From: Eubacteriaceae bacterium ES3 | Lineage (GTDB): Bacteria > Bacillota > Clostridia > Eubacteriales > Eubacteriaceae | Direction of reading: 5' to 3' | DNA: 64,000 nt | NCBI GenBank assembly: GCA_030586155.1 | Contig: CP130741.1 | Span: 2,784,680-2,848,679, forward strand | Translations under genes and position numbers: made by a program | Notes under the pieces: generated by a model | Told to the model about the DNA's origin: nothing | Seen by the model: the letters and a program-made list of their open reading frames with translations, nothing else | Databases searched by the model: none | Part shown: positions 8,962 to 18,210 of the stretch, one piece after another | Numbering within the stretch: position 1 is the stretch's first letter | Layout: each line of letters opens with the position of its first letter

Positions 8962-10182
8962 TTAAACATTTTGTCCGGCCAGAAATCCCGTTGAAACAGC
9001 TAATTGAATATTAAATCCACCGGTAAAGGCATCAATATCAAGCATTTCACCAGCTAAATACAGTCCTTTTATCAGCTTGGATTCCATGGTGCTGGGATTG
9101 ACTTCTTTAACAGATATCCCACCTGCTGTAATTACAGCCTCCTTAAAACCGCGAAGAGATTCCACTCTTATTTCAAGGTTTTTCATAAGTTTAGCCAGAT
9201 TTTGTCGATTTTCTCTGGTAATCTGATTAGTTTTCTGATTCGGATTTATCCCTGACATCTGAGTTATTACCGGAATCATTTTTGCTGGCAATAAATCATT
9301 TAGACTATTGGAAAAATCCCGATTCTGATACTTTAAAAAATCACGACTGATTCTTTTATCCAGCTGTTCTTCACTAAGACCAGGTTTCAAATCCAAATTC
9401 AAAGAATAGTCAGCAGGCTCTTTTCTCATCAGAGAACTCATCGATAAAACAAGGGGACCGGAAACGCCAAAATGTGTAAACAGCATTTCTCCCAGATCAC
9501 TGCTAATCTTTTTTCTTCTTTCCAGAAGAGTCAATTCGACATTTTTAAGCGACAAGCCCTGAAGGCTTTTAGGCCACTGTTCACGAGTATTCATTGGTAC
9601 CAGCGCCGGTCTTAATGGCGTAACAGTATGACCCGCCTGGCTTAGAATTTCGAAAAAAGCTCCGTCGGATCCCGTCGAAGGATATGATTTCCCCCCCGTT
9701 GCCAGAATTATAGCATCATAACATTTACTTGTCTTGCTGTTCAATTCAAGTCCCAATATGCTGCCATCTTCAATTCTAAGACCCGTGACTTTCTGATTTA
9801 AAAAAACCTCTACTTTATTTCTTTCAAGTTTTTTTGCAAACCCTTTGATTACGTCACTTGATTTGTCTGAAGCCGGAAATACCCGATCTCCCCTTTCAAT
9901 TTTCAAAGCGACCCCGGCATCTTCCATAAAAGCCATAAAATCCTGATTATTAAACCTGTTTAGGGCAGAATACATAAAACGCGGATTACTTATAATCATC
10001 TTCAAAAATTGCTCAGCATCACAGGCATTAGTTAAATTACATCGCCCTTTGCCGGTAATATAAAGTTTCTTCCCCAACTTCTCATTCTGATCGTATAAAT
10101 CCACCTGATGTCCAGCCTCTGCCGCAATAACAGCCGCCATCATCCCCGCCGGACCACCACCAACAATTCCTATCTTACTCAT
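8962..10182 (-). CDS. NAD(P)/FAD-dependent oxidoreductase, HI0933/BaiN family
   Basis: Flavoprotein of the HI0933 family. The N-terminal Rossmann motif is GIVGGGPAGMMAAVIAAEAG, followed by the family signature GKGRCNLTNA near residue 45. ILATGGKSYPSTGSDG lies near 160, and the C-terminal FAD segment is GLYLAGEMLDIDAFTGGFN. Known members include a bile-acid 3-dehydro-4-reductase, but most have no assigned substrate and none is claimed here. It overlaps the RpiR regulator by 8 nt and lies upstream of cmk, as in many Firmicutes. Confidence 0.88.
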   Translation of the reverse strand: MSKIGIVGGGPAGMMAAVIAAEAGHQVDLYDQNEKLGKKLYITGKGRCNLTNACDAEQFLKMIISNPRFMYSALNRFNNQDFMAFMEDAGVALKIERGDRVFPASDKSSDVIKGFAKKLERNKVEVFLNQKVTGLRIEDGSILGLELNSKTSKCYDAIILATGGKSYPSTGSDGAFFEILSQAGHTVTPLRPALVPMNTREQWPKSLQGLSLKNVELTLLERRKKISSDLGEMLFTHFGVSGPLVLSMSSLMRKEPADYSLNLDLKPGLSEEQLDKRISRDFLKYQNRDFSNSLNDLLPAKMIPVITQMSGINPNQKTNQITRENRQNLAKLMKNLEIRVESLRGFKEAVITAGGISVKEVNPSTMESKLIKGLYLAGEMLDIDAFTGGFNIQLAVSTGFLAGQNV

Positions 10183-11095
10183 CTTTCTCCTTCTGACTCA
10201 CTTCTTCATCAGTATAAATATAATGATCTTTCCAGATTGTTTCCAGTTCATTAAAAGCTTCTTTTGTTCTGCTAATATTTCGAAGTCCAACAGAAATAAC
10301 CAATGCATTGATCAGCGATAAGGGAGCTACCAGCGAATCCACAAATGAATAGACGTTGCTTTTGGCAATTAGCCGATATCTGGTAAAATCATTTATTGGT
10401 GCAGTATTACTATCGGAAATCGTAATGATTTGTACCCCTTTTGCTTCAAGAAATTCAACCGCTTCATAAGTTTTCTGAGCGTATCGCGGAAAACTGATAG
10501 CAATCACCAGATCTTCTTCATTTACATGAATCAGGTGCTCATAGATATCCGAAACCCCATAATTAACAACCCTGACATTATCAAGGATTAGATTAAGATA
10601 ATAACCCAGATGTTCCGTTAGTAGGGTGGTTGTTCGAAAGCCGATGATAATAACCTTTCTGGCTGCTAAAATCAAATCAATACACTCAGTAAATAGATCA
10701 TAGTCAAATTCTTCGAATGTCGAATTAATATTTCGCATATCGGTTTTCAAGACATTCTGAACCGTCTCCTGGAAGGCTTTTTCTTTTTCTTCAAGTTTAA
10801 TGGATTGCTCGATTCTTTCCAGTGTTGTCAGTTTCCTATTGATTTCATTCTTTAACGCCCGGCGAAATTCCGGATACCCTTCATAGCCAATCGCAACCGA
10901 AAAACGGCCTACCGTCGCTTCGCTGACATTCACCTCATTAGCCACTTTAATGGCAGACATTTCTGGAACCTTTTCATAATACTCAAGAATAAAGTCCGCA
11001 ATCCGCTTATGACTCTTGCTAAGCTGCTGATATATTTTTCTGATATAGGATAAAGTATCTCGATTTTCATTACGATTTACTTCTGCTTCTTTCAT
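10175..11095 (-). CDS. MurR/RpiR-family transcriptional regulator
   Basis: The N-terminal ~80 residues form the HTH_6 DNA-binding domain (KIYQQLSKSHKRIADFILEY, then AIKVANEVNVSEATVGRF). Residues about 120-260 form a SIS sugar-isomerase-like domain that binds phosphosugars in this family. No sugar catabolic genes are adjacent. It sits inside a housekeeping string, overlapping mnmM by 4 nt and the flavoprotein gene by 8 nt, so its effector cannot be read from context. The C-terminus is charged (EEVSQKEKDE). Confidence 0.9.
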   Translation of the reverse strand: MKEAEVNRNENRDTLSYIRKIYQQLSKSHKRIADFILEYYEKVPEMSAIKVANEVNVSEATVGRFSVAIGYEGYPEFRRALKNEINRKLTTLERIEQSIKLEEKEKAFQETVQNVLKTDMRNINSTFEEFDYDLFTECIDLILAARKVIIIGFRTTTLLTEHLGYYLNLILDNVRVVNYGVSDIYEHLIHVNEEDLVIAISFPRYAQKTYEAVEFLEAKGVQIITISDSNTAPINDFTRYRLIAKSNVYSFVDSLVAPLSLINALVISVGLRNISRTKEAFNELETIWKDHYIYTDEEVSQKEKDE

Positions 11096-11685
11096 ATAAC
11101 CCCCATTTTTTGAACGATTAAAAGGGTCGGTGGGTGATTTCGATTCAGAGTCTGAAAATGGTGTGAAACAAAGGGTTTTTCGAGATTTCTCGCCCAGTCA
11201 AGTACCGTTGCCGTTTCCTTTTGTCCTTCGGGATGACCTGGATAAAGACAAACCGTCATCAAGCCACCTGCTTCAAGAAAGCACAGACATTTGTTTAAAA
11301 GCACCATGGTCGTTTCAGTTTTAGTTACTACTTCCTGCGTACCACCTGGCAAATAACCCAAATTGATCGTCACTGCTTTTATACTGTTGACTCCATCATC
11401 TTCCAGATATTTGTCAAAGTTACTATGTTCTGCCTGAATCAACCTTACCCGATGTCTTAATTCATTTTGTTCTAAAAGCAGCTGCGTCTTATCAATAGCT
11501 GATTTCTGAATATCAAACGCAAATACTTTTCCAGTTTCCCCTACTGCACGGGCTAAGCCTAGTGTATCATTGCCATTCCCGGCAGTCGCATCCAAGACCT
11601 TATCGCCAGTGCAAATAACCGGTTCCAGAAATCTCCAGACAAGATCGGTAATTCGCAGCGAATTATTGACCACGGCACCCCTCAC
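11092..11685 (-). CDS. mnmM: tRNA (mnm5s2U34) methyltransferase MnmM (YtqB family)
   Basis: Class I SAM methyltransferase of the YtqB family. In Gram-positive bacteria this family performs the last step of mnm5s2U34 formation in tRNA wobble positions. SAM motif I is DATAGNGNDT near residue 33, the acidic motif II is FAFDIQ, and the family signature NLGYLPGG lies near residue 109. At 197 residues the length fits. The start overlaps the preceding gene by 23 nt, and a GTG four or five codons later is a possible alternative. Function is by family; no substrate evidence is in the window. Confidence 0.85.
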   Translation of the reverse strand: MRGAVVNNSLRITDLVWRFLEPVICTGDKVLDATAGNGNDTLGLARAVGETGKVFAFDIQKSAIDKTQLLLEQNELRHRVRLIQAEHSNFDKYLEDDGVNSIKAVTINLGYLPGGTQEVVTKTETTMVLLNKCLCFLEAGGLMTVCLYPGHPEGQKETATVLDWARNLEKPFVSHHFQTLNRNHPPTLLIVQKMGVI

Positions 11686-12061
11686 ATGGTTTGAAAAACT
11701 CTGCCGGAAAATCCTCGTTTACCAGTCCATCTAAGCCTTTAATAAATTTATGTCCTAAAAAGTATTCGTCAAACACATTTCCCGATGGTTTTACCAGAGC
11801 TTTTTTGAATTCCATCTCAGCCATCTTATAAAAAAGCGTTCGTACGATTCCATCAAGAACTGAAAGACGGTTTTCACTCTGACAAGGCATTTTAATTTCA
11901 TAAATGCTAACCTGAGCGTCATCATAATAAAAACGGATTGCCCCTAAAACTTCATCCGTTTCAGTATCTTCAGCCGCAATATAAAGGTCTTTTTGTTTTT
12001 CTTTTTCGGGAAAAAGAAAGCTAATTTTATCAAATTCCCGGGGAAAGCCAATTTTTACCAT
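11663..12061 (-). CDS. hypothetical protein, possibly GNAT-like
   Basis: 132 residues, no family firmly recognised. The pattern of an N-terminal acidic and aromatic part, a central strand region (EVLGAIRFYYDDAQVSIYEI) and a C-terminal helix with FLGHKFIKGLDG is loosely like an acetyltransferase fold, but no acetyl-CoA loop is visible. Two cysteines close the protein (PCEGCRGQ). It lies between rluB (7-nt overlap) and mnmM (23-nt overlap), so it is certainly translated as part of the operon. Confidence 0.7.
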   Translation of the reverse strand: MVKIGFPREFDKISFLFPEKEKQKDLYIAAEDTETDEVLGAIRFYYDDAQVSIYEIKMPCQSENRLSVLDGIVRTLFYKMAEMEFKKALVKPSGNVFDEYFLGHKFIKGLDGLVNEDFPAEFFKPCEGCRGQ

Positions 12062-12765
12062 TTATTTATCTCCTTCAAGTAATTCACTTCTTCTTCTTTG
12101 AGCCTTCGACTCTCACCGCTTTTTAGTGTACCAAGCTCAAGTTTTCCGATAGCCGTTCTCTTTAGACTGATTATCGGTGTCCCCATGGCCTGACACATTT
12201 TTCGAATCTGCCGTTTCTTTCCTTCATGAATAATCATTTCAAGTAAGGTTCTGCCTTTTTGAGAAGCCAATATCCGAATTTTCGCTGGCGATGTCTGATA
12301 ATTTTCGATTTGCATCCCTTTTGCAAACTCCTGTAAGGCTCGTTCCGATGGACATCCCTCTACCCAGCCCTGATATGTTTTTGTAAACTCATGTTTAGGA
12401 TGGGTCAGTAAAAAGGTCAGCTCACCATCGTTCGTTAAGAGCAACAGCCCCTCTGTATCCATATCAAGTCGTCCCACCGGATGCAGGCCAGGTATTTGGG
12501 GAAACAAATCCATTACACAGGGTCTGTCATGAGTATCCTTAACCGTTGTTACAACCCCTTTAGGCTTGTTAAGAAACAGGTAGACCAGACCTGGCTTTTC
12601 TAAAATGCGACCGTCCACTTCAATCTTATCGATAAAAGGATCAATCTGACTGCCCAACTCGTTCACAAGCTGGCCATTTACTTTTACACGACCATCAAGT
12701 ATCAGGTTTTCAGACTTTCTTCTCGAAGCAACACCGCAGGCTGCCATATATTTTTGCAGTCTCAT
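12055..12765 (-). CDS. rluB: 23S rRNA pseudouridine synthase, RluB/RsuA family
   Basis: Isomerises a uridine in large-subunit rRNA. The N-terminal S4 RNA-binding domain is residues 1-60 (MRLQKYMAACGVASRRKSE). The catalytic region has the family motif HPVGRLDMDTEGLLLLTNDG with the catalytic Asp near residue 103, then GKKRQIRKM near 182. At 236 residues it is typical for Firmicute RluB. It overlaps scpB by 4 nt; scpA-scpB-rluB is a conserved order in Firmicutes. Confidence 0.94.
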   Translation of the reverse strand: MRLQKYMAACGVASRRKSENLILDGRVKVNGQLVNELGSQIDPFIDKIEVDGRILEKPGLVYLFLNKPKGVVTTVKDTHDRPCVMDLFPQIPGLHPVGRLDMDTEGLLLLTNDGELTFLLTHPKHEFTKTYQGWVEGCPSERALQEFAKGMQIENYQTSPAKIRILASQKGRTLLEMIIHEGKKRQIRKMCQAMGTPIISLKRTAIGKLELGTLKSGESRRLKEEEVNYLKEINKW

Positions 12766-13367
12766 TTAGTTTCTCCCTCAACAAACTCATCTGATCCAGG
12801 CATAGCTTTGACTTCATTGGCTTCGTCAAAGCTAAATATCTGCTGTTGCCCCTCGGAGAAGGTCTCATAATCCGGCATCTCCTTTAAATCCTTAAAACCC
12901 ATTGCTTTTAAAAACTCGTTAGTTGTTTTGTAAAGATAGGGCCTGCCTGGTGCTTCCAGCCGTCCACTTTCACAAATCAGCTGTTGATCAAGAAGTCTTT
13001 GGATTGCCTTACTGGAGGCAACACCACGGATTTCATCAATTACCTGCCTGGTTATCGGCTGCCGATAGGCAATAATTGCCAGGGTTTCCATGGCGGCCCG
13101 GGAAATCCCATTTTTCTGTTCCTGACCCATAATCTGTTGAATCTGTTGGTGCAGTTCCGGTTTAGTTGACAACTGAAAAGTCTCTTTGACCTCGATAAGG
13201 CGGATTCCTCTGGCTTTTGAGCGATAATCCTGTCGTAAAACCTCCATCGCAAAACGAATATCTGCCGCCGGTACTTCAAGGACTTTAACAAGACTGCTTA
13301 ATGAAACTGCATCACCCGCTCCAAATAATATCCCCTCTAAGATTCCCGCCAGTTCATCACTATCCAT
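12762..13367 (-). CDS. scpB: segregation and condensation protein B
   Basis: Kleisin-partner subunit of the SMC-ScpAB condensin, which compacts and segregates the chromosome. Two winged-helix domains are seen; the conserved stretch AAMETLAIIAYRQPITRQVI lies near residue 92, followed by GRPYLYKTTNEFL. The start is the ATG at 13367, with GAGGAGG 7 nt upstream, forming a TAATG junction with the scpA stop. The GTG two codons earlier is less likely. The acidic C-terminal tail is variable in the family. Confidence 0.94.
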   Translation of the reverse strand: MDSDELAGILEGILFGAGDAVSLSSLVKVLEVPAADIRFAMEVLRQDYRSKARGIRLIEVKETFQLSTKPELHQQIQQIMGQEQKNGISRAAMETLAIIAYRQPITRQVIDEIRGVASSKAIQRLLDQQLICESGRLEAPGRPYLYKTTNEFLKAMGFKDLKEMPDYETFSEGQQQIFSFDEANEVKAMPGSDEFVEGETK

Positions 13368-14089
13368 TAACACGCCTCCTCATGGATCGAAATATCAAAA
13401 AACAACCTTTCCTGGAACAATCTGATACCCTTGAATTTCACCATCTCCAATAGCGATAACAAAATCACCACTACTTCTTCTCGACAGATTTCCGGACGCA
13501 ACAGGTCAGTGAAACTCAATCCTTTGTCTCCTGCTTCTCTTAACACTTGCGTAATTTCCACAATTTTATCTTCAATACTGTAAATCTCCTTGGCAATTTC
13601 CTGTTCTTTAATTGAAGTATCCGATACAGCTTCCTTTTTGATCAGTACTTTTTTTAAGGCTTCGGCTAACGCAAAGGGGTCAATCGACAGATCAATCGGC
13701 TGACTCTTTACTGGCAGATATTCAGGATCTTTGTATATAGCCATTAGTTCATACTCTTCACGTTCTTTCAGGTAAGCACTAATTTCCTTGAATATTTTAT
13801 ATTCCATTAACTGGCGAACCAGCTTCTTTTCAAGGTCTTCGGGTTCTTCTTCGGTCTTCGTCTTGGGCAGCAGGGCTTTAGCCTTAATTTCCAATAGTCT
13901 TGACGCCATTAAAACAAATTCACTAGCAATCTCCAGGTCCATTTCCTGCCATTCTTTCATCTGTTTCAGATACTGACCAGTAATCTCTGAGATAGAGATT
14001 TCACATATATTGATCTTATTCTTCTGAATCAAATGAATCAGAAGATCTAATGGTCCTTCAAATCCATTTAAATTAACATCAACACTCAT
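13367..14089 (-). CDS. scpA: segregation and condensation protein A (kleisin)
   Basis: Kleisin that bridges the SMC heads. The N-terminal signature FEGPLDLLIHLIQKNKINI is near residue 9, followed by the central EFVLMASRLLEIKAKALLP. The C-terminal winged helix (about 160-240) binds the SMC head. The 240-residue length is normal. It begins 1 bp after the M50 protease stop and shares a TAATG junction with scpB. Confidence 0.95.
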   Translation of the reverse strand: MSVDVNLNGFEGPLDLLIHLIQKNKINICEISISEITGQYLKQMKEWQEMDLEIASEFVLMASRLLEIKAKALLPKTKTEEEPEDLEKKLVRQLMEYKIFKEISAYLKEREEYELMAIYKDPEYLPVKSQPIDLSIDPFALAEALKKVLIKKEAVSDTSIKEQEIAKEIYSIEDKIVEITQVLREAGDKGLSFTDLLRPEICREEVVVILLSLLEMVKFKGIRLFQERLFFDISIHEEAC

Positions 14090-14090
14090 T

Positions 14091-14732
14091 TTAAGACCAA
14101 ATCAACATAAAAAGCGGTGAAAGCATAAACGAATATAAACTAGCTATTCCGTTGATTACAGGATTAATAATCATACTAAGTAAACCTGTAATTGCCAGAC
14201 CTAGAATAATAAACATCCCATACTTCTGAAACTCATAAAAGGTCGGTAAAGCCTTATTAGGCAAAAATACCAGAAGCACTTTAGATCCATCTAGAGGAGG
14301 AATAGGTAACAGATTAAATACCGCAAAGACAATATTGTAAATATAAATATAATATAAAATAGTCATTAATATATCATTCTGCAGGGGGACGACCAGTAAA
14401 TAGGTCGCCATACCCAGAAATCCAAGTAAAAGATTGGTCAAAATTCCTGATAAGGCGACAATGATCATCCCCTTTTTGCGATCTTTAAAATTCAGTGGAT
14501 TTACCGGGACAGGTTTTGCCCAACCAAAACGAAACAAAACCATCGATAAAAGACCCAGCGGATCGATGTGTTTTAATGGATTAACGGTTAACCTGCCAGC
14601 AAGTTTAGGAGTTGGATCTCCCATTGCATCGGCTGCAAAACCATGAGCCATCTCATGAAAGGAAATCGCCAGAAGAATTCCCGGCATACTCAGCAAGAGA
14701 CTCAAAAAATAGTCTGCTGAAAAATTAAACAT
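14091..14732 (-). CDS. M50-family (site-2-like) membrane metalloprotease
   Basis: Polytopic membrane protein with the zinc motif HEMAHG (HExxH) near residue 26, inside the first membrane segment, and a second metal site NLLPIPPLDGSK near residue 140. Hydrophobic segments lie at about 8-30, 90-115, 120-140 and 170-210. This is the short YwhC/Rip-type without a PDZ domain. Its substrate is unknown; genes of this type commonly precede scpA in Firmicutes. Translation may be coupled to a 25-codon reading frame whose stop overlaps the region just 5' of this start. Confidence 0.88.
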   Translation of the reverse strand: MFNFSADYFLSLLLSMPGILLAISFHEMAHGFAADAMGDPTPKLAGRLTVNPLKHIDPLGLLSMVLFRFGWAKPVPVNPLNFKDRKKGMIIVALSGILTNLLLGFLGMATYLLVVPLQNDILMTILYYIYIYNIVFAVFNLLPIPPLDGSKVLLVFLPNKALPTFYEFQKYGMFIILGLAITGLLSMIINPVINGIASLYSFMLSPLFMLIWS

Positions 14733-14802
14733 TTTGACACCACCTTCGTTTACTGTCTCTATTTACTTGTCTTTCTTCCATAAATGATTCTATTTTATTC
14801 AT
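14725..14802 (-). CDS. possible 25-codon leader peptide ahead of the M50 protease
   Basis: A short open frame starts at the ATG ending at 14802 with AAGGAG 7-8 nt upstream. It reads MNKIESFMEERQVNRD and continues to a stop at 14725-14727, just inside the M50 start. The product would be basic at the C-terminus (SKRRW). Good ribosome site, right orientation and overlap with the next start support real translation or translational coupling. The small size leaves it uncertain. Confidence 0.4.
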   Translation of the reverse strand: MNKIESFMEERQVNRDSKRRWCQNV

Positions 14803-14865
14803 AAATTTACTCTCCTTGGCCTTGATGACTACCATTTCGGACTTGTCATAAAGCTTTACTCAATC

Positions 14866-14914
14866 AAAAAGATGATTCATTTAAATGCCCGGCATCGAAA
14901 TAAATCATCTTTTT
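14866..14914 (-). terminator. terminator after the NUDIX gene
   Basis: Imperfect inverted repeat AAAGATGATT...AATCATCTTT ending in a T-run on the minus strand. It lies just beyond the NUDIX stop and closes the ftsZ-nrdR-NUDIX unit. Confidence 0.7.
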
Positions 14915-14927
14915 CCGTTGAAAATTA

Positions 14928-15473
14928 TTAACCTTTTCGGCTGATGCTTTTAGCTGTAAAATAATAACCCAGCGCCGCAGTTGTCTTTCCGTCAGTAAAC
15001 TGGCCATTTAAAAACAAAGCCCGAGCAGTCCTAATTGGAATTCGTAGCAGTTTTAGAAATTCATCAGGATCTTCTTTTAAGGGATCCTCCACAAAACTGG
15101 TTGCCGCAAATAAGCTGATCTTCTCCGTACAATAGCCTGGGGTAGGCATAAATTCACCTAATTTGAAAAGTTCAAGTGGACGAAGGCCAATTTCTTCACG
15201 ACATTCACGAATTGCTGCATCATAGGGATCTTCTCCATCTTCAAGAAGGCCTGCCGGGATTTCAGTCATAATTTTTCCGGCTGCAATCCGATACTGCCTG
15301 ACAAAATAAATGGAACCTTTGACTATTGGCAGTAAAGCTACGGCACCGTGGTGGGAAACTACTTCCCGCTTTGCGGTATTCCCGTCAGGCAAACGCACAT
15401 CATGCACGCTGAGATCAAGAATTCGACCTCTAAAAATCGACTCTGTTTTTGTTATTTCTTCAAACTGTTTCAT
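14928..15473 (-). CDS. nudF: NUDIX hydrolase, ADP-ribose pyrophosphatase type
   Basis: Hydrolyses ADP-ribose or related nucleoside diphosphate sugars to AMP and a sugar phosphate. The Nudix box is complete: G-x5-E, then RECREEIG near residue 90 (segment [18 protein letters not shown]). The preceding [13 protein letters not shown] and the following [15 protein letters not shown] are typical of ADPR pyrophosphatases. 181 residues. It overlaps nrdR by 4 nt. Confidence 0.9.
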   Translation of the reverse strand: MKQFEEITKTESIFRGRILDLSVHDVRLPDGNTAKREVVSHHGAVALLPIVKGSIYFVRQYRIAAGKIMTEIPAGLLEDGEDPYDAAIRECREEIGLRPLELFKLGEFMPTPGYCTEKISLFAATSFVEDPLKEDPDEFLKLLRIPIRTARALFLNGQFTDGKTTAALGYYFTAKSISRKG

Positions 15474-15943
15474 GACCTTTCCTCCGACTCTTTTTCCTGA
15501 CGCAGACGATTTAACTCGTCCATAAAAGAATCGACATCTTTGAATTGTCGATAAACAGAAGCAAAACGAACATATGCAACTTCATCCATTTTTTTTAGAG
15601 CTTCCATCACCCGTTCACCAATATAATGCGAGGTGATCTCTTTCGTTTCACTCTGATAAAGGTTTCTTTCCAGGTCATCCACAAAATCTCGGATAACATC
15701 CAAAGGAACCGGTCGTTTTTCGCAAGCTTTTACCATACCATTGAGCACCTTATTTTTATCAAAGGGTGTTCGTTGACCGTTTTTCTTCACTACCATCAAG
15801 GGAACCATTTCGACTCGTTCGTAGGTGGTAAAGCGCTTTCGGCAGGAAAGACATTCACGTCTGCGACGAATCATCGCTCCTTCGTCACTGGGACGGGAAT
15901 CGACAACCCGACTTTCGTCATGGGCGCAAAAAGGACATTTCAT
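15470..15943 (-). CDS. nrdR: transcriptional repressor NrdR
   Basis: Nucleotide-sensing repressor of ribonucleotide reductase genes. The N-terminal zinc ribbon has CPFC near residue 3 and CLSC near residue 32 with the typical RRRREC and RFTTYERVE context. The ATP-cone domain covers about 49-139 ([20 protein letters not shown]). 157 residues, normal. It lies 5 bp downstream of ftsZ and overlaps the NUDIX gene; no ribonucleotide reductase is in the window. Confidence 0.96.
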   Translation of the reverse strand: MKCPFCAHDESRVVDSRPSDEGAMIRRRRECLSCRKRFTTYERVEMVPLMVVKKNGQRTPFDKNKVLNGMVKACEKRPVPLDVIRDFVDDLERNLYQSETKEITSHYIGERVMEALKKMDEVAYVRFASVYRQFKDVDSFMDELNRLRQEKESEERS

Positions 15944-15948
15944 TTATA

Positions 15949-17010
15949 TTAATCTTCTCGTGTTAAGAAATCCGGAATTGAAAATTCACCGGCCTGTTCT
16001 GGCGTATTGGCAGTTTTCACAACTTTTTTAATCGCAGCTTTTTTCTCTTTTTCTCCGCCTGATAAGAATCCGGTTGCAATTACTGTGATCTTAATTTCAT
16101 CACCCAGTGATTCGTCAATAGTTGCGCCAAAAATAACGTTGGCATCAGGATCAGAAGCTTCACGTGCAATGCTGGCCGCTTTATCCACTTCAAACAGTGA
16201 CAGATCTTCGCCAGCCGTAATATTCAAGAGGACTCCAGTAGCACCGTCGATCTGAGTTTCCAGTAGCGGACTTAAAATAGCCTGTTTTGCAGCTTCTTCG
16301 GCACGGTTATCGCCAGATGCAGTACCAACACCCATATGCGCAAGCCCAGTATCTTTCATAATCGTTTTTACATCGGCAAAGTCCAGACTGATTAAACCAG
16401 GCATGGCAATCAGGTCGGAAATACTTTTCACCCCTTGTAACAGTACATCATCAGCCAGTTTAAAGGCGTCTTTAAGAGATGTCGATTTATCAGCCATTCT
16501 AAGCAAACGGTCATTGGGAATCGTCACTAGCGAATCTACATTTTCCTGTAAAAATTCACTGGCAATCTGCGCATTTCGCATCCGCACCCGGCCTTCAAAA
16601 GAAAAGGGCTTAGTAACTACACCAATAGTCAAAATGCCCATATCTTTAGCAATTCGGGCAATAATCGGAGCAGCACCAGAACCAGTACCACCACCCATTC
16701 CAGCTGTCAAAAACAGAAGGTCTGTGTCTTTAATCATGTCAGCTACAGCGTCCTTGCTTTCTTCAGCTGCTTTTTGTCCAATTTCCGGATTACCTCCAGA
16801 ACCAAGACCCTGGGTGATTTTTTCTCCGATCTGCAGTTTCTTTTCAGCTAAGGCCAAAGCCAACGCTTGCTTATCCGTATTCACGGCAATGAAATCAACA
16901 CCTTTCATTCCCGCTTCGATCATCCGGTTAATCGCATTGTTTCCGCCGCCACCGACTCCTACAACTCGAATTTTTGCGAAATTATCATAATTTCCATCTA
17001 ATTCAAACAC
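15949..17010 (-). CDS. ftsZ: cell division protein FtsZ
   Basis: Tubulin-like GTPase that forms the cytokinetic Z-ring. The N-terminal [17 protein letters not shown] is followed by the tubulin signature [17 protein letters not shown] near residue 105 and the T7 loop [14 protein letters not shown]. The linker is short, and the C-terminal conserved peptide IPDFLTRED is present, so FtsA/SepF-type partners can bind. The start is a GTG with GAGGAGG 7 nt upstream. It has its own upstream region of 270 bp after ftsQ, with several TATAAT-like elements but no clear -35/-10 pair. ftsA does not precede it. Confidence 0.97.
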   Translation of the reverse strand: MFELDGNYDNFAKIRVVGVGGGGNNAINRMIEAGMKGVDFIAVNTDKQALALALAEKKLQIGEKITQGLGSGGNPEIGQKAAEESKDAVADMIKDTDLLFLTAGMGGGTGSGAAPIIARIAKDMGILTIGVVTKPFSFEGRVRMRNAQIASEFLQENVDSLVTIPNDRLLRMADKSTSLKDAFKLADDVLLQGVKSISDLIAMPGLISLDFADVKTIMKDTGLAHMGVGTASGDNRAEEAAKQAILSPLLETQIDGATGVLLNITAGEDLSLFEVDKAASIAREASDPDANVIFGATIDESLGDEIKITVIATGFLSGGEKEKKAAIKKVVKTANTPEQAGEFSIPDFLTRED

Positions 17011-17280
17011 TTTTTATCCTCCTCATCACTAACAGCATTATATTAGCTTCTTCATTATTATATTGTCATCTTTCGTGGTTTCGCCTCTTAAATCATTGAA
17101 CGAAAGAGCGGATTATACACCTCAGTCTCTTTCTAGCTGTTGAAATCTTAAAAAAAGCTTCACTCCATTATATTAACCTGTAATTGCAAATTTTTCAACT
17201 GTTGAATCGAAAATTAATAAAATTTATCTAAAGGATTATACATAAAAATACTTTATTATTTCTGAGTTCTTTCTTAACTT

Positions 17281-18210
17281 TTATCTGGCTTTAACGATGG
17301 GCTGATTGCCAGTCGTCAGATTAATGCTCATGTTACTTGTATTCTTATCGAGATTCGTATAGATATAAGCCTCATTCTCCTGATAATTGCTATAATCCCA
17401 AACTATGAAAACCGTCCCGCTCTTAGTCAGGATTTCATAGGTATTATCAGTTGTAATCCTAATCTCAGAAATTTTCGATAAATACCCCTGACTGTCAAGT
17501 TCATTCAAAATACGCAAAACTATATTAAACCGCCAGTATGGATCAACTTCTACACTTCTCCCAATAGAATCTGCTGTAACCGTGCCAACCCCATAAATAA
17601 TTGGAATATCGGTTTTTCTCAGATATTCGCTGTTTTCAATAAGATTACCGTCCCGATCAAGATAATACAGCTTGTCGTCAAAATTTATTACCCCGATAGG
17701 ATCTTTTTCGACCATTCTGATCAGAATTTTATTGGGGAATATTTTTGATATTTCCAATTCATCTAAACCCATAATTTCATTAATATTGTAATTAGCCTGA
17801 TTCAAATCCACGAAAAAAATACTATCACCCAGATTAATTCCCGACGCATTAACAACGGCATCTGTATCAACTATTTCATTGCCAACGACCTCAATTTCAG
17901 CAATATCAAAAACGCCCAGCCGCATAGCCTGAACAAACCCAAACCCTATCAGCCCCAAGACGACAAGTATAGTGATGATTGTCATAAGCCATCTGGCAAT
18001 TCGTTTTCTTTTTCGCGATTTAAGTTCTTTACGTTTTTGCTTCCGTCGCTCTTCCCGGCTTAGGGTTTTAGACTGCTGAGGTTTCTTTTGATTTTTCACC
18101 GTCTTTTTCTGACCCTTCTCCGGTTTCGACAATATGTCTTCCAGATTTTCCGTCGTTTGAGGCTTGTTTTCCGGCTTTGTGTTCTTTCGACTACTTTTTC
18201 TTTTTTTCAT
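17281..18210 (-). CDS. ftsQ: cell division protein FtsQ/DivIB
   Basis: Bitopic divisome protein with a long basic cytoplasmic N-terminus (about 1-70, very rich in K, R and Q). One membrane helix follows near 74-93 (WLMTIITILVVLGLIGFGF). The POTRA domain begins FDIAEIEVVGNEIVDTDAVV near residue 100, and the FtsQ beta domain (about 170-300) ends it. 309 residues. It overlaps murG by 4 nt. In other bacteria it joins FtsL and FtsB; no ftsB homologue is seen here. Confidence 0.92.
   Translation of the reverse strand: MKKRKSSRKNTKPENKPQTTENLEDILSKPEKGQKKTVKNQKKPQQSKTLSREERRKQKRKELKSRKRKRIARWLMTIITILVVLGLIGFGFVQAMRLGVFDIAEIEVVGNEIVDTDAVVNASGINLGDSIFFVDLNQANYNINEIMGLDELEISKIFPNKILIRMVEKDPIGVINFDDKLYYLDRDGNLIENSEYLRKTDIPIIYGVGTVTADSIGRSVEVDPYWRFNIVLRILNELDSQGYLSKISEIRITTDNTYEILTKSGTVFIVWDYSNYQENEAYIYTNLDKNTSNMSINLTTGNQPIVKAR

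Noticed and set aside
16403-16990. 195-codon plus-strand frame
   Set aside because: Antisense shadow of ftsZ.
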